From Rebecca billardiae RCC1528 (lineage: Eukaryota; Haptophyta): a stretch of DNA of 64,000 nucleotides. Made by a program: the position numbers and the translations under genes. The stretch covers positions 1,736,001-1,800,000 of the forward strand of contig OZ251230.1 in the NCBI GenBank assembly GCA_965240325.2, read 5' to 3'. Shown one piece after another: positions 1 to 9,314 of the stretch. Position 1 is the stretch's first letter. Every line of letters starts with the position of its first letter. The notes under the pieces were generated by a model that saw nothing but the letters and a program-made list of their open reading frames with translations, did no database searches and was not told the DNA's origin.

Positions 1-1143
1 CGTCGCGACGATCGCCGCGGCGGCCGCGGCGCGAGCCTCGGCCGCGAGCAGCCCGCTCTCGCCCAACGGCGCGTCGGCGTACGCCAGCGTGTGCTCCAGC
101 CTCGGCAGCTCGACGCTCAGATTCAATCTCGCGCGGCGTGTCGCGATCCGGGCGGCTGTCTGCTCGAGCTGCCTGTAGACCAGCCGGTCCAGCCAGGGCA
201 GCGGCGTGCCGAGGCCGGCGTGCGAGAGCGCGCCGGCGTCGAGGCCGTCGGCCGTGCCCGCGCCGTCGCCGATCAGGGCGGAGGCAGTGGCGAGGCTGGC
301 GTTCGTGTCGGCACCACTCACACCGCCTGCGGCCGCAGTCGCGGCCGCGCCGCCGCCACCGCCGCCGCCGCCGCCGCCGCCAGGCGTCATGAGCGGCGCG
401 CCCCCGCACGACGCGCACGAGGAGACGATCGACGCACAGCGTGCGGCCGCCAGCTCGCGGTGTCGAAGGGCGCGCTCCACGCGCGCTGCCTCGACCTCGA
501 GCTGATCAATCTCGTCGAGCTCGGCCTGGTCGAGACGGTCGGCAGCCGCGCCGCCGCTGCCGGCGCCGCCGCTGCCGACGTTTGCGTCGTCTCGCCGCCC
601 GGCGTGGAACCTCCCGTCGAGCTCGTCGTTGGGGAGCAGGAGGTCCTTCTGCCCGACGCGCAGGTGGCCTGCGTCGTTGAAGAGGCGCAGGACGGCCTCG
701 CCCGCGCGCACCGCGACGCCCGGCCCGTGCGCGCCGTACAGCGTCAGCCGTACCTCCGCATCTGCGCCCAGATCGCGGTAGCTCGCCGGAAACGTGATCC
801 ACTCGTTCCAGCGGAGCGTGTCGCCGGTCGTCGAGGCGGTGCGCTGTACAGCGCAGAGCGCACGCCCGCGCGAGAAGAGCTGGCAGCACACGTGCATGTC
901 GGCGCTCGCCGCGCCCACGCGCCGAGCGAATCGCTCGGCAAACGGCGCGCTGTCGACCTGGCTGTCGCCGGTCGGCGGGAACGTGCCGTGCAGGTCGAGG
1001 ATGCGCAGCTTGACGGGGAGCGAGACATCGCACGAGAGGAAGCAGAGCGGCGCGTGCGGGAAGAACGGCTGGGGCAGGTCGTGCCCCAGGCTCTCCACCA
1101 CTCGCCGCGCGCTCTCTGGCGGCAGCACAGTGGGCGCCGCCAT
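1..1143 (-). CDS. VPS34: Class III phosphatidylinositol 3-kinase (VPS34/PIK3C3-like), N-terminal part, cut by window edge
   Basis: Reading the minus strand from the ATG at 1143 gives 381 codons with no stop to the window edge, so only the N-terminal part is present. The first ~160 residues form a PI3K-type C2 domain: a segment LRILDLHGTFPP, then LRWNEWITFPASYRDLGADA, the hallmark of VPS34/PI3K C2 domains (W-N-E-W ... FP ... Y-x-D-L), then LTLYG. Downstream come R-V-G-Q-K-D-L, a long Gly/Ala-rich low-complexity insert, and PWLDRLVYRQLE, matching the conserved W-L-D-R-L stretch before the helical domain of VPS34. The family makes PI3P from phosphatidylinositol for endosomal sorting and autophagy. 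Helical and kinase domains lie outside the window. The poly-Gly/Ala insert (about residues 235-290) is unusual. It is divergent from the esterase gene at 1259. Confidence 0.85.
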   Translation of the reverse strand, partial: MAAPTVLPPESARRVVESLGHDLPQPFFPHAPLCFLSCDVSLPVKLRILDLHGTFPPTGDSQVDSAPFAERFARRVGAASADMHVCCQLFSRGRALCAVQRTASTTGDTLRWNEWITFPASYRDLGADAEVRLTLYGAHGPGVAVRAGEAVLRLFNDAGHLRVGQKDLLLPNDELDGRFHAGRRDDANVGSGGAGSGGAAADRLDQAELDEIDQLEVEAARVERALRHRELAAARCASIVSSCASCGGAPLMTPGGGGGGGGGGGAAATAAAGGVSGADTNASLATASALIGDGAGTADGLDAGALSHAGLGTPLPWLDRLVYRQLEQTAARIATRRARLNLSVELPRLEHTLAYADAPLGESGLLAAEARAAAAAAIVAT

Positions 1144-1258
1144 CGTCGACCGGCGCCTTCCGCCCCCTGCAGCGACCTTGCAGGGCGGTCAAGACGACTC
1201 ACACATCACGAACCGCCACGGCGCCACCCGCCATCGTTCGTCGCGATCACGATTCACA
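1144..1258. promoter_or_regulatory. Short divergent intergenic region, probable shared promoter
   Basis: Only 115 bp separate the ATG of the VPS34-like gene (minus) from the ATG of the PAF-acetylhydrolase-like gene (plus). Both 5' UTRs and both promoters must therefore overlap here or in the adjacent coding sequence. No TATA box is visible. The bidirectional promoter is an inference from spacing. Confidence 0.4.
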
Positions 1259-2263
1259 ATGCCGCCACGCGCCTTGCGCTGGCGAGCGCTATTCCTGATC
1301 ACGGCGGTCACTGGCGCTCCGCACGACCTGCCATTCACGCGCACCCAGGGCGGGAGCTTCCCCGTCCCGCGCACTCTCGACGCCAGGCTCTCGCCGCGGG
1401 TGTTCACGAAGTGGCGTTTTGCGCACGCCGTGCTCGTCCGCGACGCAAAGCGCGCGCACAACGCGTCGCTCATCCTCCTGGGCGACTCTATCACGGAGGC
1501 GCTGCGTGGCACACTCCTCGGCGTCCCGAGCAGCTTTCGCGCCCTTGCCGCCAGCGCGCTCCGCTCCGAGCTTGGTGACGAGTGGCCGCGCCCGCTCGTG
1601 CTCGCGATCGCCGGCGACGAGACGCAGCACCTGCTCTGGAGAATACAGAACGGCGAGCTGCCGCCGCACCTGCGCACGTCGGGGGCGCCCATCTCCGTGC
1701 TGATTGGCACGAACAACCTCCTCCGTGGCCGTGGGGCGGCGCACGCCGTCGGCGGCATCCTCACCGTCGTCAACTGGCTGCTGGCCAACACGCGCTCGCC
1801 TGTGCTCGTGAGCGAGATCCTCCCCTTCGGCGACACGGAGCGCGCGAGAGCGGCGTGCCCGCCCATCTGCCTCCCCGGTGGGCAGGCGCACCCGTACGCG
1901 CCGAGCGTCAGCACGAGCAACGAGATGCTGCGGCGCGAGGTCGCGCAGTTGCAGCAGCGCTCGGCCACCCACCGTGCGCGCGTCACGCTCGTGTCGTGTG
2001 GCCACTTGCTCCTCACGAGCGCCGGCACGGTCGACCCCGTCCTCGTGCCAGACTTCACGCACCCGACCGCGGAGGCTCATCGCCGCCTGCTCCACTGTCT
2101 GCGCCCGTACCTGCGAGCGGCGACGAAGAAAGGGGGAGCCGGCCATGCAGGCCCCACGCCCGCCAACGGCGACGGTGGCTCCGGCCGCCGCCTCGGCCTC
2201 GGGCCAGACCGCCCAGACAGGCCACGCCCTATTACTCCGACTCAGAGTACTGCGGGCTACTGA
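1259..2263 (+). CDS. SGNH-family esterase resembling platelet-activating factor acetylhydrolase IB catalytic subunit
   Basis: 334 residues from the ATG at 1259; the open frame upstream lacks a better ATG and overlaps the VPS34 coding strand. An N-terminal hydrophobic stretch (ALFLITAVTGA, residues 10-20) looks like a signal peptide or anchor. SGNH block I is GDSIT with Ser77. The segment AGDETQHLLWRIQNGEL (118-134) closely follows the PAFAH1B2/B3 pattern (GGDTTQH-LWRL-NGEL). Block III is GTNN (150-153) and block V is DFTHPT with Asp265/His268 as the expected catalytic pair. The family removes the sn-2 acetyl or short acyl group from PAF-like phospholipids. The C-terminal ~40 residues are Gly/Pro/Arg-rich and fit no known domain. 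The leader suggests a secretory or vacuolar site, unlike the cytosolic mammalian enzyme (inference). Confidence 0.85.
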   Translation: MPPRALRWRALFLITAVTGAPHDLPFTRTQGGSFPVPRTLDARLSPRVFTKWRFAHAVLVRDAKRAHNASLILLGDSITEALRGTLLGVPSSFRALAASALRSELGDEWPRPLVLAIAGDETQHLLWRIQNGELPPHLRTSGAPISVLIGTNNLLRGRGAAHAVGGILTVVNWLLANTRSPVLVSEILPFGDTERARAACPPICLPGGQAHPYAPSVSTSNEMLRREVAQLQQRSATHRARVTLVSCGHLLLTSAGTVDPVLVPDFTHPTAEAHRRLLHCLRPYLRAATKKGGAGHAGPTPANGDGGSGRRLGLGPDRPDRPRPITPTQSTAGY

Positions 2264-2752
2264 CTAATAACACTCAGATAGACCGGTTAACGGACATTTT
2301 TGACGACGACTGGGATGATAATACAGTCGATCGGCGGAGCCAGTCCGTCGGGCGGTCCGCGTAACTCGGACTCACACTCAACAGTCAACTACTGTGCGAC
2401 GTCACTAGGTCATTGCCACTCCGCGTCTCTTATGAGACAGACCCGGATTAGGCTGATATCTCAATGACACTAGTTATGATTCTAGTACCACTCAATTCAC
2501 TACGTATCAACCGTACGCGACGGTACTAGTCAGTAGTCTAACACTTGACTGATCGGCGCGGCGACGAACCGAGTGGACTCGGACTCCGTCGTAATAATCG
2601 GATTACGTAACTGCAACGGACGGCGCCATATAATGTGTCAAACGCCAGGCCAGGATACCCTCGTCCTCTCATGCAGCGGTCATGACTACTGATCTACTCT
2701 AGTCGCAGAGTGTACTCTATACTCGGCGGCAGAGCGCATGCGCAAGGCGGCT
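2264..2752. other. Intergenic, no gene seen
   Basis: About 490 bp of lower-GC sequence with frequent stops in all frames and many short CTAG/ACTAG-type words. Nothing recognisable is present. Confidence 0.5.
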
Positions 2753-3340
2753 TCACTGATCGGGGCACAAGTCTATTGTAGGCGCTTTCACTCGCGACGC
2801 GGACGCGCGGGCTCGGCTCACTTCACGGCTGCGCGCTTGCAAGGATGGGTGCACTGCCTCAAATAGGCGACGCACACGGTCGCGCGTGGCGTTGCGGCGG
2901 CCGCGGTGCCATGTCGTGGGGGGACGACCATTGACGCTGAATGATGAACCAAGTGTGCATACGTACATAGTAAACTGTGCTTCAGGCTTCAGCATCCCTT
3001 CAGCCGGTATTAATCTCGGCGGAAGGTGGTGCGCGTTTCTGACGTTTCCATCAACGCAGCAAACTTCCGAACTTTCCAGCTTGGGTTCTGCGACGAGGAA
3101 TACTGTGAGAATGTCGCCGAGATGAGGAGAGATAGAAATATCTTCGGTGATCCTGTCGTCAGATTGAATCTCCTCGACGATCTCGGCCCCATCAGAGTTC
3201 TTCGTGACTTCGCTGTCGAGTCGACACCCTTCTCCAGAGCCCACGGTTAGCCGTGGACACGCGACACGGCACACGCCGTTGAGAGCGGAGCGTGAGTCGC
3301 CCGCCTCCGCCCCGATGCTCGGCGTGCATTCGGCACGCAT
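2753..3340 (-). CDS. Possible small protein of unknown function
   Basis: A minus-strand frame of 195 codons from the ATG at 3340. Composition is ordinary and mixed rather than the Arg/Ala/Pro-rich type of the shadow frames here, and base composition is closer to 50% GC than in neighbouring genes. It contains acidic stretches (EIVEEIQSDDRITEDIS) and no domain I recognise. It overlaps the first codons of the histidine kinase by 26 bp on the opposite strand. It could be a real short gene, a UTR or chance. Confidence 0.22.
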   Translation of the reverse strand: MRAECTPSIGAEAGDSRSALNGVCRVACPRLTVGSGEGCRLDSEVTKNSDGAEIVEEIQSDDRITEDISISPHLGDILTVFLVAEPKLESSEVCCVDGNVRNAHHLPPRLIPAEGMLKPEAQFTMYVCTLGSSFSVNGRPPTTWHRGRRNATRDRVRRLFEAVHPSLQARSREVSRARASASRVKAPTIDLCPDQ

Positions 3341-5825
3341 CAAACCCGCGCCGCACTTGGCGCCCGGCGATTCGCCCGCCGCTCCTCTCGAGGCCGCGCC
3401 CGCGCCCGAGCCTGCGTCGGAGCACGTGGTGGATGTGGAGCGCGCGCGCGCGTGCGCGCCCGCGCCTGAGCCCGAGGCGGAGCTCGAGCTCGAGATCGAG
3501 TCGCCCGCGCTTACGTGGCGCTCGACATTCCACGACCGCGAGGTCGAGGCGGCGTACGTGGAGGGCGAGCTGCGCGACGCGTTCTACCGCCGCACGCTGC
3601 GCTTCTTTGCCGCGTACTCCTGCCTGGCCTGCATCGTGCTCATGCTCGAGCTGCTGCCGGGGCGGCGCGCGGACCACTACGCGCCCGTCGCGCGTATCGT
3701 CGCCATGCTGCTGCTCAAGCTGGGCGCGATGGGCTTCTGCGCCGCGGCGCGCCGCGCGCGCCTGCCTCTCGGTGTCGCGCAGCCTTTCATCGCCACGCTG
3801 CTGTGCGCACTCATCGTCTTGCTCGTCGTGTTCACGCCGCAGCGCTCGCTGCAGATGCTCGGCCTCGACGCCGACGCGTACGGCGTGGAGCCGCGCTCCT
3901 TCGAGCGGGTCGCCGTCATCGTCGTGGCGGTGGTGATGTGCTCGGGCCTCTTCGTGCCGCTGGACGTGCCGTACTTTGCGCTCGTCGTCGCGTGGGCGGT
4001 CGCCATCCACGTGGCGGCCGAGGCGGCGATGCCGACGGAGCGGTGCGGCGCCGCGCTCGGCGCGCGCGACGCGATCGCGTGGCTGCTGCCACTCGGCGTC
4101 GCGTTCGGCGCGGTGGTCACGCGCGCGCGCACGCAGCGCGGCCAGTGGTTCTTCCGCCGCTCGGTCATTGCCGCCGCGCGCCGGTGGCGCGACGCCGAGA
4201 GTGCCGCAATGGACGCGCGCGCGCGCGAGGTATCCGCGCAGTCGGCGACGGACGCGCGCGCCAAGCTGATCCGCATCGTGATGCACGACCTGCGCAGCCC
4301 GCTGCTCAGCGTGCACGGGCTCGCGCGCGGGCTCGCCGAGGCCGGCACAGAGCGCACGCTCGGCGAGCCCGCGGTGCGCGCGTCGGTGCAGGCCCTGGGC
4401 ACGTGCGCAACGTTGATGGAAGGAATTGTCTCCGACATGCTCGACTTCGAGCGGATCGACTCGGGGCGGCTGGTGCTCGTGCACCAGGCGTTCTCCGCGG
4501 CGAAGCTGCTGCGCGACGCGAAGGACACGCTCGGCGCGCTCGCCGAGCGCAAGGGCGTCGGCCTCGTCTTCGAGCCGCTGCCGCCCGAGCTCGAGCGCGC
4601 GCAGTTTGTTGGCGACGCGCGCCGGCTGCTGCAGTGTCTGAGCAACGGCGTGAGCAACGCGGTCAAGTTCGTCGAGCCGGCGCAGGGGCGCGTGGTCGTG
4701 CGCGCGTGGGAGGGACCGCCGCCGCGCGCGCCGCCGCCGCCGTCGAGCGCGCACTCGCCGCCCAGGCACGGCTGCGCCGTGTCGGCGGCCGAGAGCCCGG
4801 CGGCCGGCGACGCCGGCGCCGGCGCGGCCGGCGCCGAGCGCGAGGGTGCGGGCGCGTGGTCGACACTTCACATCGCGGTCCAGGACAACGGCATCGGGCT
4901 GAGCGAGGCGGAGCTGGGCGTGCTCGGCGCGGGCGCGCTGTTCCAGCAGGTGGGCAAGGGGCAGCTCCAGGGCAGCGGCGGCACGGGCCTGGGCCTCGCC
5001 ATCGTGCGCGCCATCCTGCGCATGCACGATCACTCGGAGCTGCATCTGCACAGTGACGGCCACCGGCGCGGGACGACGTTTGAGATGCGGCTGCGGCTGC
5101 GGCGCGCGCCTGCGCCGCGCGTGCTCGACGAGGGGAGCTCGGCGTCGGCCACGACGCTCGCGCCCTCGCCCGCGCCGCCGCAGCGCCGCCTGATGCCCGC
5201 GATCGCGCGCATCTCGCTCTCCAGCGCGCGCCCGCACTCGCCCGCGAGCTCGCCCGGATCGCGGCTGCGGCACGCTGAGCCGCGCGGCGGCGCCCGGCCC
5301 ACCAGCTCGCGCGCCATCGTGGCCGAGACGGCACCGCTCGAGTCCGCGCCGGCGGCGCCCTCCCGCGCGTACAGCGTGCGCTGCCTGCACGTGGAGGACG
5401 ACGGGATGCTGCAGCTGATGGTGGGCGAGCAGCTCTTCAAAAAGTGCGGCGTGCGCTGGGAGACGGCGGCCGACGGACTCGCGGCACTCGAGGCCGTCGC
5501 CGCCGCCGAAGCGGCGGGCGAGCCGATCTCGTTCATCCTGATGGACAACCAGATGCCCACGATGGGCGGCACGCAGTGCACCGCCACGCTGCGCGCGCGT
5601 GGCTTCACCGGCCTGATTGCGGGCGTGACGGGCGACCCGACCGGCTCGCCCGATCGCGCCGAGTTCGAGGCGGTCGGCCTCGACGCATGCTTCGACAAGA
5701 CGAGCGACGGGCTCGCCGCGATCGAGGGCATGCTACGCGCGCACGTCGAGGACCGCGCGACCGCCGCCGCCGCCGCGAGCGCGGAGGCCGCGTGGCACTC
5801 GGACGTCGTCGCGAGCGCGACGTGA
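3315..5825 (+). CDS. Membrane-bound hybrid sensor histidine kinase with C-terminal receiver domain
   Basis: 836 residues from the ATG at 3315; the open frame extends to a GTG at 3204 but that stretch has no ATG. Six hydrophobic segments lie at about residues 97-114, 122-146, 157-174, 198-216, 218-236 and 252-270. The H-box is KLIRIVMHDLRSPL with phospho-accepting His324. The ATPase domain has an N-box with Asn444/Asn448, a G1 box DNGIG (524-528) and a G2 box GTGLGLAIV (556-564). A linker of about 85 residues leads to a receiver domain with acidic pair Asp695/Asp696, phospho-acceptor Asp744 in LMDNQMP, Thr772 and Lys795. All residues for autophosphorylation and internal transfer are present. 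The ATPase domain carries a Pro/Ala/Gly-rich insertion of about 50 residues (465-515) between N and G1 boxes. The membrane region is no named sensor domain I recognise, so the ligand is unknown. Confidence 0.9.
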   Translation: MLGVHSARIKPAPHLAPGDSPAAPLEAAPAPEPASEHVVDVERARACAPAPEPEAELELEIESPALTWRSTFHDREVEAAYVEGELRDAFYRRTLRFFAAYSCLACIVLMLELLPGRRADHYAPVARIVAMLLLKLGAMGFCAAARRARLPLGVAQPFIATLLCALIVLLVVFTPQRSLQMLGLDADAYGVEPRSFERVAVIVVAVVMCSGLFVPLDVPYFALVVAWAVAIHVAAEAAMPTERCGAALGARDAIAWLLPLGVAFGAVVTRARTQRGQWFFRRSVIAAARRWRDAESAAMDARAREVSAQSATDARAKLIRIVMHDLRSPLLSVHGLARGLAEAGTERTLGEPAVRASVQALGTCATLMEGIVSDMLDFERIDSGRLVLVHQAFSAAKLLRDAKDTLGALAERKGVGLVFEPLPPELERAQFVGDARRLLQCLSNGVSNAVKFVEPAQGRVVVRAWEGPPPRAPPPPSSAHSPPRHGCAVSAAESPAAGDAGAGAAGAEREGAGAWSTLHIAVQDNGIGLSEAELGVLGAGALFQQVGKGQLQGSGGTGLGLAIVRAILRMHDHSELHLHSDGHRRGTTFEMRLRLRRAPAPRVLDEGSSASATTLAPSPAPPQRRLMPAIARISLSSARPHSPASSPGSRLRHAEPRGGARPTSSRAIVAETAPLESAPAAPSRAYSVRCLHVEDDGMLQLMVGEQLFKKCGVRWETAADGLAALEAVAAAEAAGEPISFILMDNQMPTMGGTQCTATLRARGFTGLIAGVTGDPTGSPDRAEFEAVGLDACFDKTSDGLAAIEGMLRAHVEDRATAAAAASAEAAWHSDVVASAT

Positions 5826-7015
5826 TCACCAGAAGTTGCACGATTTCGGTGGAGGTGCCTCCGTATATATAAAAATATAGCTTACTAGTCGTCTTAGAGA
5901 TCAGTCAGTCGTAACTCAGTCGAGTCCGACCTAACTCCTAAGGCTAATGAGTATTAATATATATATGTCCTATTCAACTAACAGGCCGATGAGATTCGGA
6001 GGGCAGAATGAGACGACAGTCGACATCATCAGAGGGCGCACTTTCACTCTTTGAGACAAACTCAATGAGGCGGCGGCCCAGTAGTCAAGTGTGACTGTGC
6101 CTGTGGCGGCCTGACCGAGTGTGAGTAGCTCTGGTAACTGAGCTTGACTCAGTGACCCCCACTCACCACTGCGGCCTGCGGGCGTGGTGGCATGGCGCCC
6201 GCCTCGCACGCGCTACAGCGCCCGGTGAGGTGGACGCAAGTCTGTCGAGGCGCGTCACATGTGTGCCCAAGGTGCATGTCTGGCACCTCCGCTCGTTTGC
6301 CGGCCGCACCGCTTGCCCTTGCCTGGCCTGCACGCACTGCAAACGCCTAGCCGCCGAACGTGTCCCCCGCCCCGCCACTGTGAAGACGGCCGCGAACCGC
6401 GATGCACGGTGCCCTTCAGTGACGTGAGCAAGGTAGCCTACTACTGCAAAAGGACGCCAACCTGACGGCTGGTCATGCCATGGGAGGTAGTAGGGGCGCC
6501 AGATACGCGCCAAGAACCCATGGGAACAGCTTGCTCTCCCCATTGGTGAGCTCTCATCGGGCGTGCGCACGCGGTTTGTCTCCAAATGCCCTCCCCCCAC
6601 CCCAAAGGGAGAAACACTTGCTGGTGTTCATGCTCCTCAACGGCATGGAGCTAGCCCACGAGACTCACGGCTTGAACGCTTCGTCTGATGCCCTCCACAA
6701 CGACGTGCGCGAAGGGCGTGAGGGCCATCGTGGTGGAGCGCAAAACACGATCCGCGATTTTATTGATGTCTCATTCTGCTGATCTGCCCTCAGTCTGTGC
6801 GACAGAACTTTCCGAGGATCTGGTTGCAAGGGCCGTGCCCTTGGCTGGAATATAATCGGGGACCGAGCCGGAGGGTTTGTTCACTTTCTTGGTAAGTGCC
6901 CGGATCCCAGTCATATGTTACGACCCAGCTCGGAAGTGTACCGTAGGAATCGTTTTTTGGTACAAGGCAGTCACGACCCAAACCAAACCACACCTGTCAC
7001 TTGCGCGAGATGTTA
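5826..7015. other. Intergenic, no gene seen
   Basis: About 1.2 kb between the histidine kinase and the MITE at 7016. It starts with a 3' flank containing TATATATAAAAATATA. No frame has convincing coding character. Confidence 0.4.
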
Positions 7016-7609
7016 CAGGTGGATACGGGCTAACTGGACACAGGGGCTATCTGGACACTCAGCGGGCGGCGGGCCTCGTGGCGAGGGCTCGTGGGCGAAC
7101 GAGCACGAGCGCCCACTGGCGGGTCGCCACGACGGCGCACGATGTTCGCTGAACTCACCTGGTCGTGAGACGTCGTCTGCGCACGCGCCAGGTCGCGCTT
7201 CTCGCCGCCTTCGCCTTGTTTCGTGAGTCCCGCGCACAAGGGCGAACGCCAGCGTTTCAAGCCGCAAGGCGCGTGCGCCGACTCAGGAAGGGCGGACTCC
7301 GAGGCAAGGCGCGGTTGCGCTGGCGTGGGTAGGTCCCAGAGCAACCGTCCGAGCCGCTGCACACGCTTTTCCTCCGCGCGCGCGTCTCTGAGCTCGATTC
7401 CCATGCCTCAGCCAGTGCCAGGGGCTAATTGGACAGTGCCATTGCGGCCGCCACGCGCGGAGACGGGCCCGCAGCGCAGAAAGCGCGCTGCGGCGGAACT
7501 CCAGGGACCCCCTGAAGTCCGTCCCTGGCGCCCCTTCGACCCCAATGCTCCCAGGGAGGCCTCCGCGTGAGTTGGGTCGGCCACTGTCCAGATCACCCGT
7601 ATCCACCTG
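7016..7609. mobile_element. Non-autonomous TIR transposon (MITE) of about 594 bp with TA flanks
   Basis: The left end reads CAGGTGGATACGGG and the right end is its exact reverse complement, CCCGTATCCACCTG; both are directly flanked by TA (7014-7015 and 7610-7611), the target duplication typical of the Tc1/mariner superfamily. Subterminal CTGGACA or TTGGACA words recur at about 7033, 7051, 7429 and, inverted, 7585, as transposase-binding sites often do. The interior is GC-rich with no intact transposase frame. Superfamily assignment rests only on the TA flanks. Confidence 0.7.
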
Positions 7610-7958
7610 TATCTTGAGCTCTCAATCACCCACTTCCATGGTGACTATTTCGGAATTAATAGCGGTAGGTCTCGAAAAGTTGATACCGGTAGGTCTTGAA
7701 AAGTTAACAAAACGTTGTCTGGGGAACCGCTTTGAGATACACGTATCGAACCGGCGGCTGATACGCCTCAATCGTCGTTCCACCCAAGTACGAGGCGCAC
7801 CCAAATTTCTATAATAGTTGCGCGGAGGGTCAGCCCCCAAATATCGAACGCGAATAATCGTCTTGCAAGCAGCACAAATAGGGGGGGAACCTAACCTGCT
7901 GCCCGTCCGCCACACTCAAAGATCGCACACGATCCACACCGCCGCTCACGCCAGCAAC
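7610..7958. other. Intergenic, no gene seen
   Basis: A 350-bp lower-GC stretch containing a short direct repeat (GGTAGGTCTCGAAAAGTT at 7660 and GGTAGGTCTTGAAAAGTT at 7690). It probably includes the 5' flank of the next ORF. Confidence 0.4.
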
Positions 7959-8642
7959 ATGACGCGCTTCACGTCCTCGCACGCACGCTCCTCGTCGAGT
8001 GCCGAGGTGCGCTACGCAGGGCGCGACCGCGCGGATGGTGCTTGCGCACCCATTGCCCGCCCATGCGCGCGCCTCGCTGACCAAGCTCCCCCACCCTCGC
8101 TCTCCGCGTCGCAGTCGTCCAGCCTCCCGACAGACATCTGCAAGACCAGCCGAACGCGGCACACCGCCTCGGCAAGGGCGCAGCAACCGTCCGCGGCCGT
8201 CGTCGCTGCCGTCGAACAACTCGCGCCCGTCGGCCCGGACCACAACCGGACATCGGGGCCCGCCTCAGGGACAACCACGGCCGCGTCCGTGACCAGTGAC
8301 ACGCACAGCGCTCGCAGCCCGGCCGTCCCCACGCTGCCTGAACCATCCGCCTTCGCACACATCGACGCCGACCTTCGCGAGCGCTTCGTCGCGCTGTCAG
8401 CGCAGATTGTGGTCCTGAGTCTGGCGCCATCGACGGACGCCTCGGCCGCCGCGAGTGGCGCGCTCATCAACTCGCTCGTCGACCAGCTGGCCCGGGCGGC
8501 GGACGAGCTGACTCGGCGACAGCTGCACCGGTGCCAGTCCGTGCACACCGTCATCTGCGCGGCGGCCGCGATGATGCACGCGGCGAAAGTGCCCCCGACC
8601 GACATCGCCGACCCGGCCGTTCGCGCCGCCGACGACTTGTGA
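7959..8642 (+). CDS. Unknown small protein with an Ala-rich helical C-terminal half
   Basis: 227 residues from the ATG at 7959; the frame opens further upstream only from a TTG. The first ~115 residues are Ser/Arg/Ala-rich and low complexity. From about residue 125 there is a helix-prone region (IDADLRERFVALSAQIVVLSLA ... LINSLVDQLARAADELTRRQLHRCQ ... VICAAAAMMHAA) with heptad-like spacing, suggesting an oligomerising or adaptor-type helical bundle. No family is recognised. A minus-strand frame covers the same DNA, but the plus frame gives the more protein-like C-terminus. An unannotated intron is possible. Confidence 0.4.
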   Translation: MTRFTSSHARSSSSAEVRYAGRDRADGACAPIARPCARLADQAPPPSLSASQSSSLPTDICKTSRTRHTASARAQQPSAAVVAAVEQLAPVGPDHNRTSGPASGTTTAASVTSDTHSARSPAVPTLPEPSAFAHIDADLRERFVALSAQIVVLSLAPSTDASAAASGALINSLVDQLARAADELTRRQLHRCQSVHTVICAAAAMMHAAKVPPTDIADPAVRAADDL

Positions 8643-9314
8643 GTCGTTCGCTCACTGGCCCCGAAATGGCCACTCCGACCCGAGCAGCCGTGGCCGGGCG
8701 GCACCGGCCCGCGACCGGGCGGCCGTACCGACCGAAAACTTGTCGGCAGCCCTCGCCGCATTTGAGTCATCCAGCAACCTGATGATGCCAATCGATAAGA
8801 CCATTGCTTAGCATTAGTACAGGGATGTGCATGATAGCGTCACAGAACCGCTTGGCTTTAATCAAAACTTTCAGGAAATATTTAATCGTAGTTTATAATA
8901 TTAATAACAATATTGTAATTATAACCGACATTACTATGGATTATTTTTAAAAATTAAATAATGATCAAAAGAATTAGGCATGCGCCATCGCCATTCGCGA
9001 GTGCCTTTTTCGTCGAATAAAACTGGTATTCGTCCCTGCTGACCGATCTGCTTCAGCTGACTGACTCCGCCGATGACGCCGGTGCCGTTGCATGCCACGA
9101 CGTCGAATAAAATGACGACCAGAATGAGCACGCGCCGAGCGCGCCCAAAAAACACGGCTGGGCCTCTCGGCAGCTCGGTGTCAATTGCCGAAGCAATTTA
9201 CAGCTGGAGGCGTGATTGGCTGATTGCGGCATTGCGCCACCGCGACCACGCACACTCGGCTTGGAAGCGCCCGGGCCCGGGCGTGAACACGACGCGAGGC
9301 TGCTTCAGACGCGG
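8643..9314. other. Intergenic, with an AT-rich core
   Basis: About 670 bp. Positions 8870-8960 are markedly AT-rich for this window (runs such as TTATAATATTAATAACAATA). No RNA gene or ORF is recognised. It holds the promoter side of the zinc-finger gene. Confidence 0.4.

Noticed and set aside
3204-3314. N-terminal extension of the histidine kinase
   Set aside because: It opens from a GTG only; a nuclear gene should start at ATG, and 3315 is the first one in frame. An upstream exon is possible but not visible.
3192-5390. 732-codon minus-strand open frame
   Set aside because: Arg/Ala/His-rich shadow of the histidine kinase with no domain; the plus strand has all catalytic motifs.
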